From contig NZ_JACAFQ010000010.1 in the NCBI RefSeq assembly GCF_015354575.1, positions 78,487-142,486 on the forward strand: a stretch of 64,000 nucleotides of DNA, read 5' to 3'. This stretch comes from Pseudomonas sp. UFMG81 (GTDB lineage Bacteria > Pseudomonadota > Gammaproteobacteria > Pseudomonadales > Pseudomonadaceae). The notes beneath the pieces are model-generated. The model was given only the letters and a program-made list of their open reading frames with translations. It did no database searches and had not been told where the DNA came from. The position numbers and the translations under genes are program-made. Shown piece by piece: positions 32,012 to 40,319 of this stretch (positions are counted from its first letter, which is position 1; each line of letters starts with the position of its first letter).

Positions 32012-32340
32012 GATGGCTACCAAATGTTCGTCGGCATTTTTGCAGCGCCTATGAGATCGAGCGGCGCATCGCGGCACAAGGCCGCTCCTACATCTGTTTC
32101 GGGCCAATTACGCCTGGACCATTACCGCTGTCCGCCTTGTTGGCATGACGCGATATCGCGGTGGGCGTTGCAGTCGTCCCGCACTACGTGAGACATGCAC
32201 CAAAGCAGGCGCCGCCTCTCTCACAGGATTGCCGCAGCCGAAACAGATGTAGGAGCGGCCTTGTGCCGCGATGCGCCGCGCGGGCGGCGCTCGATCTGAT
32301 AGGCGCCAAAAGGCTTTCGGCGAACACTTGGTGGCCCTCA
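32012..32340. repeat. Large inverted repeat with REP core
   Basis: A 42-bp perfect inverted repeat (32061-32102 against 32238-32279) contains the REP motif GGAGCGGCCTTGTGCC. Similarity continues outward, imperfectly, so each arm is about 90-100 bp (32012-32102 and 32238-32340), the right arm having a 12-base insertion. The arms enclose 135 bp with no convincing reading frame. It is larger than any REPIN in the window and occupies most of the 587-bp gap before the Bro-N gene. Confidence 0.75.
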
Positions 32341-32516
32341 CGCTATAGCACTCAAAATGCCCCTCAAACATCAGATATCAAATCAAGAAACACCCTACAG
32401 ATTTGCCGCTGTTTAACCCCGGCAAACCACGCTAGTTTCTCCAAGCGCTAAGAACGCTCACGCGGCGGAATCCCGTTCCCGTTAGAAACGGCTCTCCTGA
32501 TTCTGGATAGCCCATC

Positions 32517-33056
32517 ATGGACAACCACTACTCCTCCACCCTCTTCACCCGCCACAACCGCCCCCTCCACACTCTCTGGCTCGAATCCCAAGCCTGGTTC
32601 TGCGCCCACGAACTCGGCCGGATGACCGGGCGCTTCTTCGACGAACACTGCATCCGCAAGCTCGACCCGGACCAGCATCGCACCGTGCAACTGCTGCGCT
32701 ACGGCCAGTACAGCGAGACCACCCTGGTCAGCGAGTCCGGGGCCTATACCCTGCTGGCCCATCACCATATTCCGGAGAACCGCCACCTGCGCCACTGGCT
32801 AACCCATGAGGTGGTGGCGGTGCTGCGCGATGGGCAGGACTCGGCGCTTCACGACCTGCCGCGCCTGGGCAGGATGTGCTGGCCGGGTGGGCAGACGGCG
32901 AGTTTGCTGTATTGGCAAAGCGAGCCTTGGGTACGGATGCGGGATATGCCGGTGGTGATGGCGGCGGAAGTGCCTTTGGCCGTGGCGGCTAAGCGCAAGC
33001 TGAGCTGGAAGGAATGTGCGCAGCGGGCGTTGCGGTTGCATGGGGTTGGGGATTGA
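32517..33056 (+). CDS. Bro-N domain protein (phage antirepressor-like)
   Basis: 179 residues. The first ~110 residues follow the Bro-N pattern: LWLESQAWFCAHELGRMTG, then RTVQLLRYGQ, SESGAYTLLAHHHIPENRH, and LRHWLTHEVVAVLR. Bro-N domains bind DNA and occur in phage and baculovirus antirepressor-type proteins. The C-terminal 60 residues match nothing I recognise. No repressor, integrase or other phage gene is adjacent, so it is probably a domesticated or leftover gene. A REP element follows it. Confidence 0.75.
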   Translation: MDNHYSSTLFTRHNRPLHTLWLESQAWFCAHELGRMTGRFFDEHCIRKLDPDQHRTVQLLRYGQYSETTLVSESGAYTLLAHHHIPENRHLRHWLTHEVVAVLRDGQDSALHDLPRLGRMCWPGGQTASLLYWQSEPWVRMRDMPVVMAAEVPLAVAAKRKLSWKECAQRALRLHGVGD

Positions 33057-33074
33057 CGAGCCCTGTGCCGTATT

Positions 33075-33117
33075 GGGGCCGCTCTGCGGCCCTTCGCGGG
33101 TAAACCCGCTCCCACAG
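33075..33117. repeat. Single REP element
   Basis: GGGGCCGCTCTGCGGCCC followed by TTCGCGGGTAAACCCGCTCC, just after the Bro-N gene. The remaining ~200 bp up to 33322 holds nothing recognisable. Confidence 0.7.
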
Positions 33118-33322
33118 AAATCAGTGATGGCAGTAAGAGGGCTTGCCCTCGCCACAAAGGGCATCGGTGTGCCGGACTGGAACATGCCAGTCACGTGGTC
33201 GAGGGCAAGACCGTAGATGAGTATAGAGCGGGACTTGGATCACGCCACGGGTGTTCGGTCGACCGCAGCGAAAAACGAAGAAGGTGGGTCCCTCGCAGTG
33301 TCATGCAAGTAAGGCAACGCAC

Positions 33323-33670
33323 TCATTGATTCAAGTTTGATTCGCGCCCTTGCCCGGTACTGGTTTGTTTGCTTCTGATGCGCTGGCGCTTGGCCCCCTG
33401 CTCATAACGCTGCAGATCGGCAAGGCTGTCGAGCTTGGGCAGAAACAGGCTTTCAAGCTCCTTGGCCCGCCCCAGCACCATGGCGACCCGCACCAGGTTC
33501 TCGAACCCCACATTACGCCCGGCTTCCAAGTTCGACACCGTATTGGTAGCGATACCTGCGCGCCCAGCTACCTCCGCTTGCGTCATCTGCTGAGCAAGCC
33601 GCTCGGTGCGCAAGCGCTCGCATAGACGCCTGACGATCTCGCTGGGCTTAGTGAGACTTAAATCCAACAT
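33323..33670 (-). CDS. XRE-family HTH regulator, HipB-like
   Basis: 115 residues. The helix-turn-helix lies at about 27-50: MTQAEVAGRAGIATNTVSNL, followed by EAGRNVGFENLVRVAMVLG, the pattern of HipB-type antitoxin regulators. These usually precede hipA, but no hipA-like toxin lies downstream on this strand, so it is a solo regulator or a broken pair. The ATG at 33670 is preferred to one at 33688, because the latter lies within a perfect operator-like inverted repeat. Its promoter and operator suggest autoregulation. Confidence 0.82.
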   Translation of the reverse strand: MLDLSLTKPSEIVRRLCERLRTERLAQQMTQAEVAGRAGIATNTVSNLEAGRNVGFENLVRVAMVLGRAKELESLFLPKLDSLADLQRYEQGAKRQRIRSKQTSTGQGRESNLNQ

Positions 33671-33673
33671 GAC

Positions 33674-33737
33674 GTGGCTTAACCTCATAAAAACGACTTA
33701 AGCCACAAAATTATAGGCCTAAAGATAATCAACTCAA
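33674..33737 (-). promoter_or_regulatory. Promoter and operator of the XRE gene
   Basis: On the minus strand TTGAGT (33737-33732), 16 bases, then a perfect TATAAT (33715-33710). A 9-bp perfect inverted repeat, GTGGCTTAA...TTAAGCCAC (33674-33682 and 33698-33706, 15 bases apart), covers the predicted start of transcription. This is the layout of an autorepressed regulator gene. Confidence 0.65.
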
Positions 33738-33902
33738 ATCAGCAAAACAACCGTCTACGGCCTTGGTAAACATTCATTGCTCGAAAAGCACAAAGCCCGG
33801 AATCCTGGGCATTGGAACTGAAAACAATCCAGTAAGCCCAGAATTCCAGGCATTAGCGACTTCCCTTCAGCGCTTGGCAATTACCAACAATCGCGAATGC
33901 AC

Positions 33903-34691
33903 TCACGCCTCGCCGCGATACCGCTCAGCCACCAGGGACTGGCGCAGATCCCCCATCAACATCTGCCGCGCACCGTCCAGCGCCGCCCAACGCTCGGCAT
34001 GCTGCAACGGCGGAATGGTGATCCCCTCACGCCGGTCATAACCCACCAGCGCGGCATCGACCAGATCCTCCACCTCCATCACTTCAGGCAGCGAATCGAT
34101 ATCCAGCCCGGAGCGCGACCAGATCTCGGTGCGGGTTGCCGCCGGCAGCACGGCCTGCACGTAGACGCCCTTTGGCCCCAGCTCCAGCGCCAGCCCCTGG
34201 GACAGGAACTGCACGAACGCCTTGGTAGCGCCATACACCGTCATGCCCAGCTCCGGCGCCAGCCCCACCACCGAACCGATATTGACGATCGCACCACTGC
34301 CCTGCTCGGCCAGGCGCGGCGCGACGGCGGCCGCCAGGCGGGTGACGGCGGTGACGTTCAGGCCGATCAGGCGTTCGAGGCTTTCGCCGTTCTGCCCGAG
34401 GAAGCCGCCCGACTGGCCTTGGCCTGCGTTGTTGATCAATACACCGATGCGGCCATCTTCACGCAGACGGGCTTCGACCCGGGCTAGATCGTCTTCCTGG
34501 GTCAGATCGGCGACCAGCACTTCGACTGCGACGCTGAACTGCTCATGCAGGCGATCGGCCAGGGCCTCCAGCCGGGCCTGATCGCGGGCGACCAGCACCA
34601 GGTCGTGGCCGCGCTGGGCGAAGCGTTCAGCATAGGTGGCGCCGATGCCGCTGGAGGCGCCGGTGACAAGAACAGTAGGCAAGGCACTCAT
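33903..34691 (-). CDS. Short-chain dehydrogenase/reductase
   Basis: 262 residues, classical SDR. The cofactor motif GASSGIG is near residues 10-16, NNAGQG follows in the middle, and the catalytic pair appears as YGATK with the serine in NIGSVVG. The acidic/basic pattern after the second strand (VARDQARLE) suits NADP. The ATG at 34691 has TTGAGGATCT upstream; earlier in-frame starts lie in the shared operator region. The gene is divergent from a TetR regulator that probably controls it. Substrate unknown. Confidence 0.88.
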   Translation of the reverse strand: MSALPTVLVTGASSGIGATYAERFAQRGHDLVLVARDQARLEALADRLHEQFSVAVEVLVADLTQEDDLARVEARLREDGRIGVLINNAGQGQSGGFLGQNGESLERLIGLNVTAVTRLAAAVAPRLAEQGSGAIVNIGSVVGLAPELGMTVYGATKAFVQFLSQGLALELGPKGVYVQAVLPAATRTEIWSRSGLDIDSLPEVMEVEDLVDAALVGYDRREGITIPPLQHAERWAALDGARQMLMGDLRQSLVAERYRGEA

Positions 34692-34722
34692 GGGTAGATC
34701 CTCAAGTTTGGGGGTGTCTGCC

Positions 34723-34742
34723 ATTATGATTACGATCATAAT
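34723..34742. promoter_or_regulatory. Operator between the SDR and TetR genes
   Basis: ATTATGAT and ATCATAAT form a perfect 8-bp inverted repeat around TACG. A TTGACA for the SDR gene lies just upstream on the minus strand (34755-34750). It is a likely TetR binding site. Confidence 0.65.
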
Positions 34743-34759
34743 CTAACCATGTCAACGTT

Positions 34760-34788
34760 TTGATGATGAACGACATCAATGTATGATG
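34760..34788 (+). promoter_or_regulatory. Promoter of the tetR-type gene with second operator
   Basis: TTGATG (34760-34765), 16 bases, then TATGAT (34782-34787). CATCA and TGATG (34774-34788) flank five bases and cover the -10, consistent with autorepression. Confidence 0.45.
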
Positions 34789-34821
34789 AGCCTCACCACC
34801 CCGGTGCAGGAGTCGCCCGCC

Positions 34822-35385
34822 ATGAAAGTCACCAAGGCACAAGCCCAAGCCAACCGCGCGCACATTGTCGAGACGGCCTCTGCGCTGTTTCGCGAGCGGG
34901 GGTATGACGGAGTTGGGGTGGCCGACCTGATGGCCGCTGCCGGTTTTACCCATGGCGGGTTCTACAAGCACTTTGGCTCCAAGGCCGATCTTATGGCCGA
35001 AGCGGCGGCCTGTGGCCTGGCCAGCAGCACGGCACGCAGCGAAGGGGTCGATCTGGCGCAGTACCTAGATCGGTATCTGTCGCGCGAACATCGGGACAAC
35101 CCTGCCGCAGGCTGCACCCTGGCGGCACTGAGCAGCGACGCGGCGCGCCAGCCCGATGCGGTCAAGGCGGTGTTTGCCGAAGGCTTGGAACAGTTGTTGG
35201 AGACGCTGCAAGCGGCTGATGGGCCAGCCGATGCTGTCGATGAACAGGCTCAGCGTGCCCGGCGCTTGAGCGTGATTGCCACACTCGTGGGCGCCATCAC
35301 GCTTTCCCGAGCCTGCCCGGATGATTCGGCGTTGGCGGATGAGATTCTTGAGGCTTGCCGGGACCGGCTGCTTCCACCGCAATAA
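34822..35385 (+). CDS. TetR-family repressor
   Basis: 187 residues. The N-terminal HTH is typical: HIVETASALFRERGYDGVGV, then LMAAAGFTHGGFYKHFGSK. The C-terminal ligand domain resembles the TetR_C_33/NemR-like group with a cysteine in AAGCTLAAL, which could sense electrophiles (inference). The ATG at 34822 follows CAGGAGTCGCCC. It is divergent from the SDR gene with a palindromic operator in the 130-bp gap, so local autoregulation and control of the SDR gene are likely. Confidence 0.88.
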   Translation: MKVTKAQAQANRAHIVETASALFRERGYDGVGVADLMAAAGFTHGGFYKHFGSKADLMAEAAACGLASSTARSEGVDLAQYLDRYLSREHRDNPAAGCTLAALSSDAARQPDAVKAVFAEGLEQLLETLQAADGPADAVDEQAQRARRLSVIATLVGAITLSRACPDDSALADEILEACRDRLLPPQ

Positions 35386-35438
35386 CTTTCACTCGGACAC
35401 TGCCCAGCACTGTGGGGGCAACTGTCTCGCACAGTTTT

Positions 35439-35555
35439 TGTAGGAGCGGCCTTGTGTCGCGAAAGGGCCGCAAAGCGGCCCCAGCGATCTTGAGGTGTAA
35501 TCGAGATCCTGGGGGCGCTGCGCACCCCTTTCGCGACACAAGGCCGCTCCTACAG
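35439..35555. repeat. REPIN downstream of the tetR-type gene
   Basis: TGTAGGAGCGGCCTTGTGTC and its inverted partner with GGGCCGC/GGGGGCGC inner arms. It lies in the 514-bp gap before the diaminopropionate operon. Confidence 0.9.
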
Positions 35556-35745
35556 GTATTGCGCCGGGCGTTCCGATTTTGAGCAAGGCAGGTGCTCGCG
35601 CAAGCCGCCTCCCGCTGTATTGAAAAATCCCGATTTTCTGTATCTGTCGCCCTCCCCTCCCGCACCCGCACCATCACTTCCGCAGCGTCAGGCCAAGTAC
35701 CTGCCGCGCACTTGCATGCCAACCCCAACATCATGAGCAACATCG

Positions 35746-35761
35746 TTTCCACGGATGGAAA
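35746..35761 (+). promoter_or_regulatory. Palindrome upstream of the diaminopropionate operon
   Basis: TTTCCA and TGGAAA flank CGGA, 139 bp before the first gene of the operon. It is the clearest symmetric site in the gap and a candidate operator. No Fur-type or Zur-type box was recognised. Confidence 0.4.
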
Positions 35762-35899
35762 GCGCGTTTGTAAATAACCGTAGAACAGGCAAGCGCTACC
35801 ACCCGGTACTCAACTTCCCTGCTGCCCCGTTATTTCCAAGCCGCCCGGCACCCCGCCGGACGGCCCGCTTCGTTCAGGAAATCTGACAGGGATGCCCCA

Positions 35900-36874
35900 A
35901 TGATCAAGCAACTGATAAACGAAAATAACTACATCCAGGTCGATCAGCTGTGCAGTGCCAAAGTGCACTTGAAGATCGAGGGCCTGAACCCGGCCGGCTC
36001 CATCAAGCTCAAGACCGCCCATGCGATCGTCGCCGACCTTGAAAGCCGTGGGCTGATCACACCCCGCACGCGGCTGATCGAATCGTCCTCGGGCAACCTT
36101 GGTGTGGCCCTGGCGATGGTCTGCGCTGCCAAGGGCTACCAGTTCGTCTGCGTCATTGACCCCAACACCTCGGCACCCAACCGCAAGCTGATCCAGGCCC
36201 TGGGCGCCCAGGTGATCGTGGTCGACCAGCGCGATGAGAACGGCGGCTTTCTGTATTCGCGCATCCGCCTGATCGAGCAGATGGTCGCGCAGAACCCCGA
36301 CTACATCTGGCTCAACCAGTACCAGAACCCGAACAACCCGCTGGCCCACTACAACGCCACTGCACGGGCCATTGCCGAGAAGTTCGGGCAGGTCGACTAC
36401 CTGTTCGTCGGCGCCGGCACCACCGGCACGCTGATGGGCTGCAAGCGTTATTTCGCCGACCACTCTCCACACACCAAGGTGATCGCGGTGGACTCGGTGG
36501 GTTCGGTGACCTTCGGCCTGCCCGGCGGCACCCGCCATATCCCGGGGCTGGGCACCAGCCGCCGCCCGGAAATCTACGAGCCCAGCGATATCCACGCCTT
36601 CCTCACCGTGCCCGAGGTGCGCACGGTGCAGGTGTGCCGCTGGCTGGCGCAGCGTTACGGGCTGCTGTTCGGTGGCTCCACCGGCACGGTGCTGGCCGGC
36701 GTGCAGCAGTGGGCGGCGCAGATCCGCCCGGACGATGTGGTGGTGGCGATCTCCCCGGACATGGGCGAGCGCTACCTCGAAACCCTCTACAGCGACGAGT
36801 GGGTCAGCCAGCGGCTGGGCCCCGACGCGTTGCAACCGCTGTTCCCCGAATTCCCTCTGTCACTCACGGCGTAA
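35900..36874 (+). CDS. SbnA-like N-(2-amino-2-carboxyethyl)-L-glutamate synthase
   Basis: 324 residues, PLP fold-type II (cysteine synthase superfamily). The lysine that binds PLP is K36 in PAGSIKLKTA; that form, with SSGNLG and GTTGTLMG, is typical of SbnA rather than CysK/CysM. SbnA condenses O-phosphoserine with glutamate to give ACEGA, the precursor of L-2,3-diaminopropionate. The next gene is SbnB-like, the partner that completes the reaction. It is first in a six-gene operon. Function is inferred from family and pairing. Confidence 0.85.
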   Translation: MIKQLINENNYIQVDQLCSAKVHLKIEGLNPAGSIKLKTAHAIVADLESRGLITPRTRLIESSSGNLGVALAMVCAAKGYQFVCVIDPNTSAPNRKLIQALGAQVIVVDQRDENGGFLYSRIRLIEQMVAQNPDYIWLNQYQNPNNPLAHYNATARAIAEKFGQVDYLFVGAGTTGTLMGCKRYFADHSPHTKVIAVDSVGSVTFGLPGGTRHIPGLGTSRRPEIYEPSDIHAFLTVPEVRTVQVCRWLAQRYGLLFGGSTGTVLAGVQQWAAQIRPDDVVVAISPDMGERYLETLYSDEWVSQRLGPDALQPLFPEFPLSLTA

Positions 36875-36880
36875 CCAGTC

Positions 36881-37912
36881 ATGACCGCACAAGCTTCGAT
36901 TCCCCCGTTCCACGTGATCCCCGGCGCCACCGTCAAGGCCATCCTTGGCGGCATGCGCCAGGAAGCCATCGAGGTGGTCGCGCAGACCTACCTCACCCAC
37001 GAGCGCGGCGAAACCGTCAACCCGGACAGCTACTTCCTGCGCTTCCCCGAAGAGCCGGCCAACCGCATCATTGCCCTGCCGGCAGCCATCGTCGACAAAC
37101 AAGGCGAGCAGTCGGTGTCGGGCATCAAGTGGATCGCCAGCTACCCCGACAACATCCACTCAGGCATCCCCCGCGCCTCGGCGGTGCTGGTGCTCAACGA
37201 CCCGCACAGCGGCTACCCCTACGCGCTGCTCGAAGGCGCGCTGATCAGCGCGGTGCGCACCGCAGCTTCGGCGGTGCTGGGCGCCTGGCTGCTCAATGAC
37301 AAGCAAAAGCGTGCCGGCAGCCTGTCGATCATTGGCGGCGGGGTAATCGCGCGGAACATCCTCGACACCTTCATCGGTGACGACTGGTCGTTCGGCCAGG
37401 TCGGCGTGCATGACCTCAACCGCGAGTCGGCCGAGGCACTGGCCGGTTTCGGCGAGCAACTGGGCCTGCCGCAGGTGCAACTGTGGTCGCTGGAAGAGGC
37501 GCTCAAGGCCGATATCGTGGTGTTCGCCACCAGCGCCGGCACCCCGTACGTGGTCGGTGACGACACCTTCCGCCCAGGCCAGGTCGTGCTGAACATCTCG
37601 CTGCGCGACATCGATGCCGGGATCGTCGCCGGGGCCTACAACTTCTTCGACGACGTCAGCCACTGCCTGAAGGCCAACACCTCGCCGCACCTGGCCGAAC
37701 AGCGCTTTGGCCACCGCGACTTCGTCACCGGCACCGTGGCGCAGATCCTGCGCGGCGAGCTGCCGGTGAACCGCGACAAGCCGCTGATCTACTCGCCGTT
37801 CGGCATGGGCATCCTCGACCTGGCCCTGGGCCGGCGCATCCACGAGGTCGCGCTCGAGCAAGGTTCGGCCATCGAAGTACCGTCATTCTTCGGGGAGGAG
37901 CGCAGATGGTGA
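36881..37912 (+). CDS. SbnB-like N-(2-amino-2-carboxyethyl)-L-glutamate dehydrogenase
   Basis: 343 residues of the ornithine cyclodeaminase/mu-crystallin superfamily. The NAD-binding motif is SIIGGGVIARNILD near 149-162, and substrate-side features include GIKWIASYPDNI and VLNISLRDID. SbnB oxidatively cleaves ACEGA to L-2,3-diaminopropionate plus 2-oxoglutarate. The gene starts six bases after the SbnA-like gene and overlaps the next by seven bases. In S. aureus and other hosts the pair feeds staphyloferrin B or antibiotic assembly, but no such assembly genes are present here. Confidence 0.87.
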   Translation: MTAQASIPPFHVIPGATVKAILGGMRQEAIEVVAQTYLTHERGETVNPDSYFLRFPEEPANRIIALPAAIVDKQGEQSVSGIKWIASYPDNIHSGIPRASAVLVLNDPHSGYPYALLEGALISAVRTAASAVLGAWLLNDKQKRAGSLSIIGGGVIARNILDTFIGDDWSFGQVGVHDLNRESAEALAGFGEQLGLPQVQLWSLEEALKADIVVFATSAGTPYVVGDDTFRPGQVVLNISLRDIDAGIVAGAYNFFDDVSHCLKANTSPHLAEQRFGHRDFVTGTVAQILRGELPVNRDKPLIYSPFGMGILDLALGRRIHEVALEQGSAIEVPSFFGEERRW

Positions 37913-39696
37913 GCCAAGCCCTGCACATTGGCCTGGTGGGCTGCGGCTCGCGTGGGCTGTCGATCCTCGAGCGGCTGCTGAGCATCGCCGAGGGGCGCCC
38001 GGACCAGCCGCTGGTGATCGATATCTTCGACCCCAACGCCTTCGGCACCGGCGCGCACTGGCCGGACCAACCGGACTACCTGCTGCTCAATACCGTGGCC
38101 GGCCAGCTGGGGGTGTACCCTGACGCGGCGTCGCTGGGCAGCCTGCACGATGCCCGCGAGCGGTCGGGCCCGGACTTCCTGGCCTGGTGCCAGGCCGAAG
38201 GGGTCAAGGTCGACCCCAAGACCGGCCTGGTGGCCACGGAGGGTCGCAGTGTCGAGCCGGAAGATTTCCTCCCGCGCCGGCTGCTCGGCGCGTATCTGGC
38301 CGATGCCTTCCTGCGCATCCTCGCCACGGCGCCCGCCTGGGTGAACGTGCGCCTGCACCCGCAGCGGGTGCAGGCCGTGCGCACCGACGCCAATCAGGCC
38401 TACGTGCTCGACCTGCCATCAGGCGAGAGCATTACCGTGCAGCGCCTGGTGCTCACCGTCGGCCACACCGGGCGTGAGCGCCCGGTGGAGGAAGACCGGG
38501 TCGGCGATATCTACCCGCTGCCGGGCAGCCTCGACAGCATCGCCCCCGGCGAGGCGGTGCTGATCGAAGGCCTGGGGCTGGGCGCCATGGACACCCTGGC
38601 GGCGCTCACCGCCGGCCGCGGTGGCGCCTACCACCGCATGGCCGACGCCAGCCATGTGTACTTCCCGTCGGGCAAGGAGCCGATCCTCTACATCCAGTCC
38701 CGCGACGGGCTGCCGTTCCGCGCCCGCCCCACGGGCCTGACCCGCGCGCCCCGGCACAAGGCGATCTTCCTCACCAGCACGCGCATTGACCTGCTGCGCC
38801 AGCAGGCCCCCGGCGGGCAACTGGACTTCGAACGCGACATCCTGCCGCTGATGCTGCTGGAGATGCGCGCGGCAGCAGTGGCGGTGCTGCATGCCAAGAG
38901 CGACCCAGCGCGCCACCGCGAAGTGCTCGAACAACTGCGGGTGGTGAGCCTGCAAAGCCAGGTGGACCTGCACGAAAGCGAGTCGCTGCTGAGCCACTAT
39001 GAGGCACTGGACGGCAAGATCGACCCGCAGGCGTTGATCCTGCACGCGCTGCCGGACAGCGTGAACGCGCACAACTACCATGCCTGGATCTACGACAGCA
39101 TCGAGGCCGACCTGCAGGAGGCCCGGGTGGGCCGCGCCGAATCGGCGGTCAAGGCGGCCGTCGAGGTGTGGCGCGACCTGCGTGACCGCCTGCGCGAAGC
39201 GGTGGATTTCGACGGCCTGACCGAGGCCTCGCACCGCCAGTTCTATGGCCGCTGGCACAAGGCGATCAACCGCCTGGTGGCCGGCCCGCAAAAGGAACGC
39301 CACGCCGACCTGCTGGCCCTGAGCGACGCGGGCCTGCTGACCTTCCTGCCGCCCGGCGCGGTGCCGGCGCACAAGCCGTTCCGGCGGGTGGCCGGTTACG
39401 TGCAGGGCAGCGGCATCACCGACAGCGACTGCGCCCCGGTGCGCGACCTGGCCGCGCTCGGCCTGATCCGCCCACGCACCGACGTGCCCGGCATCGATGG
39501 CATCGAAGTCGACGCCGCCTGCCACCCGCGCGCGGTGAACGGTGAACCGGTGCGCAACCTGTGGGTGCTCGGGCCGCTGGCCGAAGGCTCCTGCTACTAC
39601 AACCACTACGTGACCTCGGCCGGCGCACCGTCGCGCCTGTTCATCGACGCCCACAAGGCCGCCGCCGCCATCCTCGACACAGGGACCACCCCATGA
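37906..39696 (+). CDS. NAD_binding_9-type FAD/NAD(P)-binding flavoprotein
   Basis: 596 residues. The N-terminal dinucleotide fold opens with IGLVGCGSRGLSILERLL near 8-25, the pattern of the FAD/NAD(P)-binding family Pfam NAD_binding_9; a second nucleotide segment is VLIEGLGLGAMDTLAAL near 220-236. The family is poorly characterised and often sits in biosynthetic clusters. Here it is the third gene after the diaminopropionate pair, overlapping the SbnB-like gene and the next GST gene. It may oxidise or N-hydroxylate diaminopropionate or a derivative, but this is inference only. Confidence 0.8.
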   Translation: MVSQALHIGLVGCGSRGLSILERLLSIAEGRPDQPLVIDIFDPNAFGTGAHWPDQPDYLLLNTVAGQLGVYPDAASLGSLHDARERSGPDFLAWCQAEGVKVDPKTGLVATEGRSVEPEDFLPRRLLGAYLADAFLRILATAPAWVNVRLHPQRVQAVRTDANQAYVLDLPSGESITVQRLVLTVGHTGRERPVEEDRVGDIYPLPGSLDSIAPGEAVLIEGLGLGAMDTLAALTAGRGGAYHRMADASHVYFPSGKEPILYIQSRDGLPFRARPTGLTRAPRHKAIFLTSTRIDLLRQQAPGGQLDFERDILPLMLLEMRAAAVAVLHAKSDPARHREVLEQLRVVSLQSQVDLHESESLLSHYEALDGKIDPQALILHALPDSVNAHNYHAWIYDSIEADLQEARVGRAESAVKAAVEVWRDLRDRLREAVDFDGLTEASHRQFYGRWHKAINRLVAGPQKERHADLLALSDAGLLTFLPPGAVPAHKPFRRVAGYVQGSGITDSDCAPVRDLAALGLIRPRTDVPGIDGIEVDAACHPRAVNGEPVRNLWVLGPLAEGSCYYNHYVTSAGAPSRLFIDAHKAAAAILDTGTTP

Positions 39697-40307
39697 AGCT
39701 CTACTACCAGACCCACTCGCCCTATGCCCGCAAGGTGCTGGTGATGGCCCACGAGCTCGAGCTCGCCGAGCGCCTGGAGGTGATCCACCACGAGACCAGC
39801 CCGACCACCCGCAACGCGACCATCTATGAGGCCAACCCGCTGGGCAAGGTGCCGGTGCTGGTGCTGGATGACGGCGAGGCGCTGTTCGACTCGATCGTGA
39901 TCTGCGACTACCTCGACACCCTGCACCAGGGGCCAAAGCTGATCCCGGCGCAAGGCCCCGAGCGCTACCAGGCCCTGCGCCTGCAAGCGCTGGCCCAGGG
40001 CCTGTGCGATGTCGGCATCAAGTTGCGTTGGGAAACCGAGCGCCGCCCCGAGCACCTGCGCTACCCAGCCTATGGCGAGGGCCAGAAGTACAAGCTGGAG
40101 GAGTCCTACCGCTACCTCGAACAGCAGGTCGACCTCGATGGCCCGCTGAATGTCGGACACGTGGCCCTGGGCACCGCGCTGGACTGGATCGTGTTCCGCG
40201 AGCTCTCGGACTTTTCCATGCACCCTCGCCTGAACGCCTGGTACCAACGCTTCTGCGACCGCCCCTCGATGCGCGCCACCGAGTACAGCGGTCAGACCCA
40301 CGATTAA
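39693..40307 (+). CDS. Glutathione S-transferase in the diaminopropionate operon
   Basis: 204 residues, ATG overlapping the preceding stop (ATGA). The N-terminal thioredoxin-like domain starts KLYYQTHSPYARKVLVMAHE, with the GSH-site loops NPLGKVPVL and LFDSIVICDYL; a helical C-terminal domain follows. The serine in SPYARK is the likely GSH-activating residue. The conserved coupling suggests that a GSH conjugation or GSH-dependent isomerisation step belongs to the pathway. Confidence 0.88.
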   Translation: MKLYYQTHSPYARKVLVMAHELELAERLEVIHHETSPTTRNATIYEANPLGKVPVLVLDDGEALFDSIVICDYLDTLHQGPKLIPAQGPERYQALRLQALAQGLCDVGIKLRWETERRPEHLRYPAYGEGQKYKLEESYRYLEQQVDLDGPLNVGHVALGTALDWIVFRELSDFSMHPRLNAWYQRFCDRPSMRATEYSGQTHD

Positions 40308-40319
40308 GGAACACAGCAC

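Noticed and set aside
35386..35899. A Fur or Zur box in front of the diaminopropionate operon, expected if it made a metallophore.
   Set aside because: No 19-bp GATAAT-type or Zur-type palindrome was found; only TTTCCA-CGGA-TGGAAA is symmetric.
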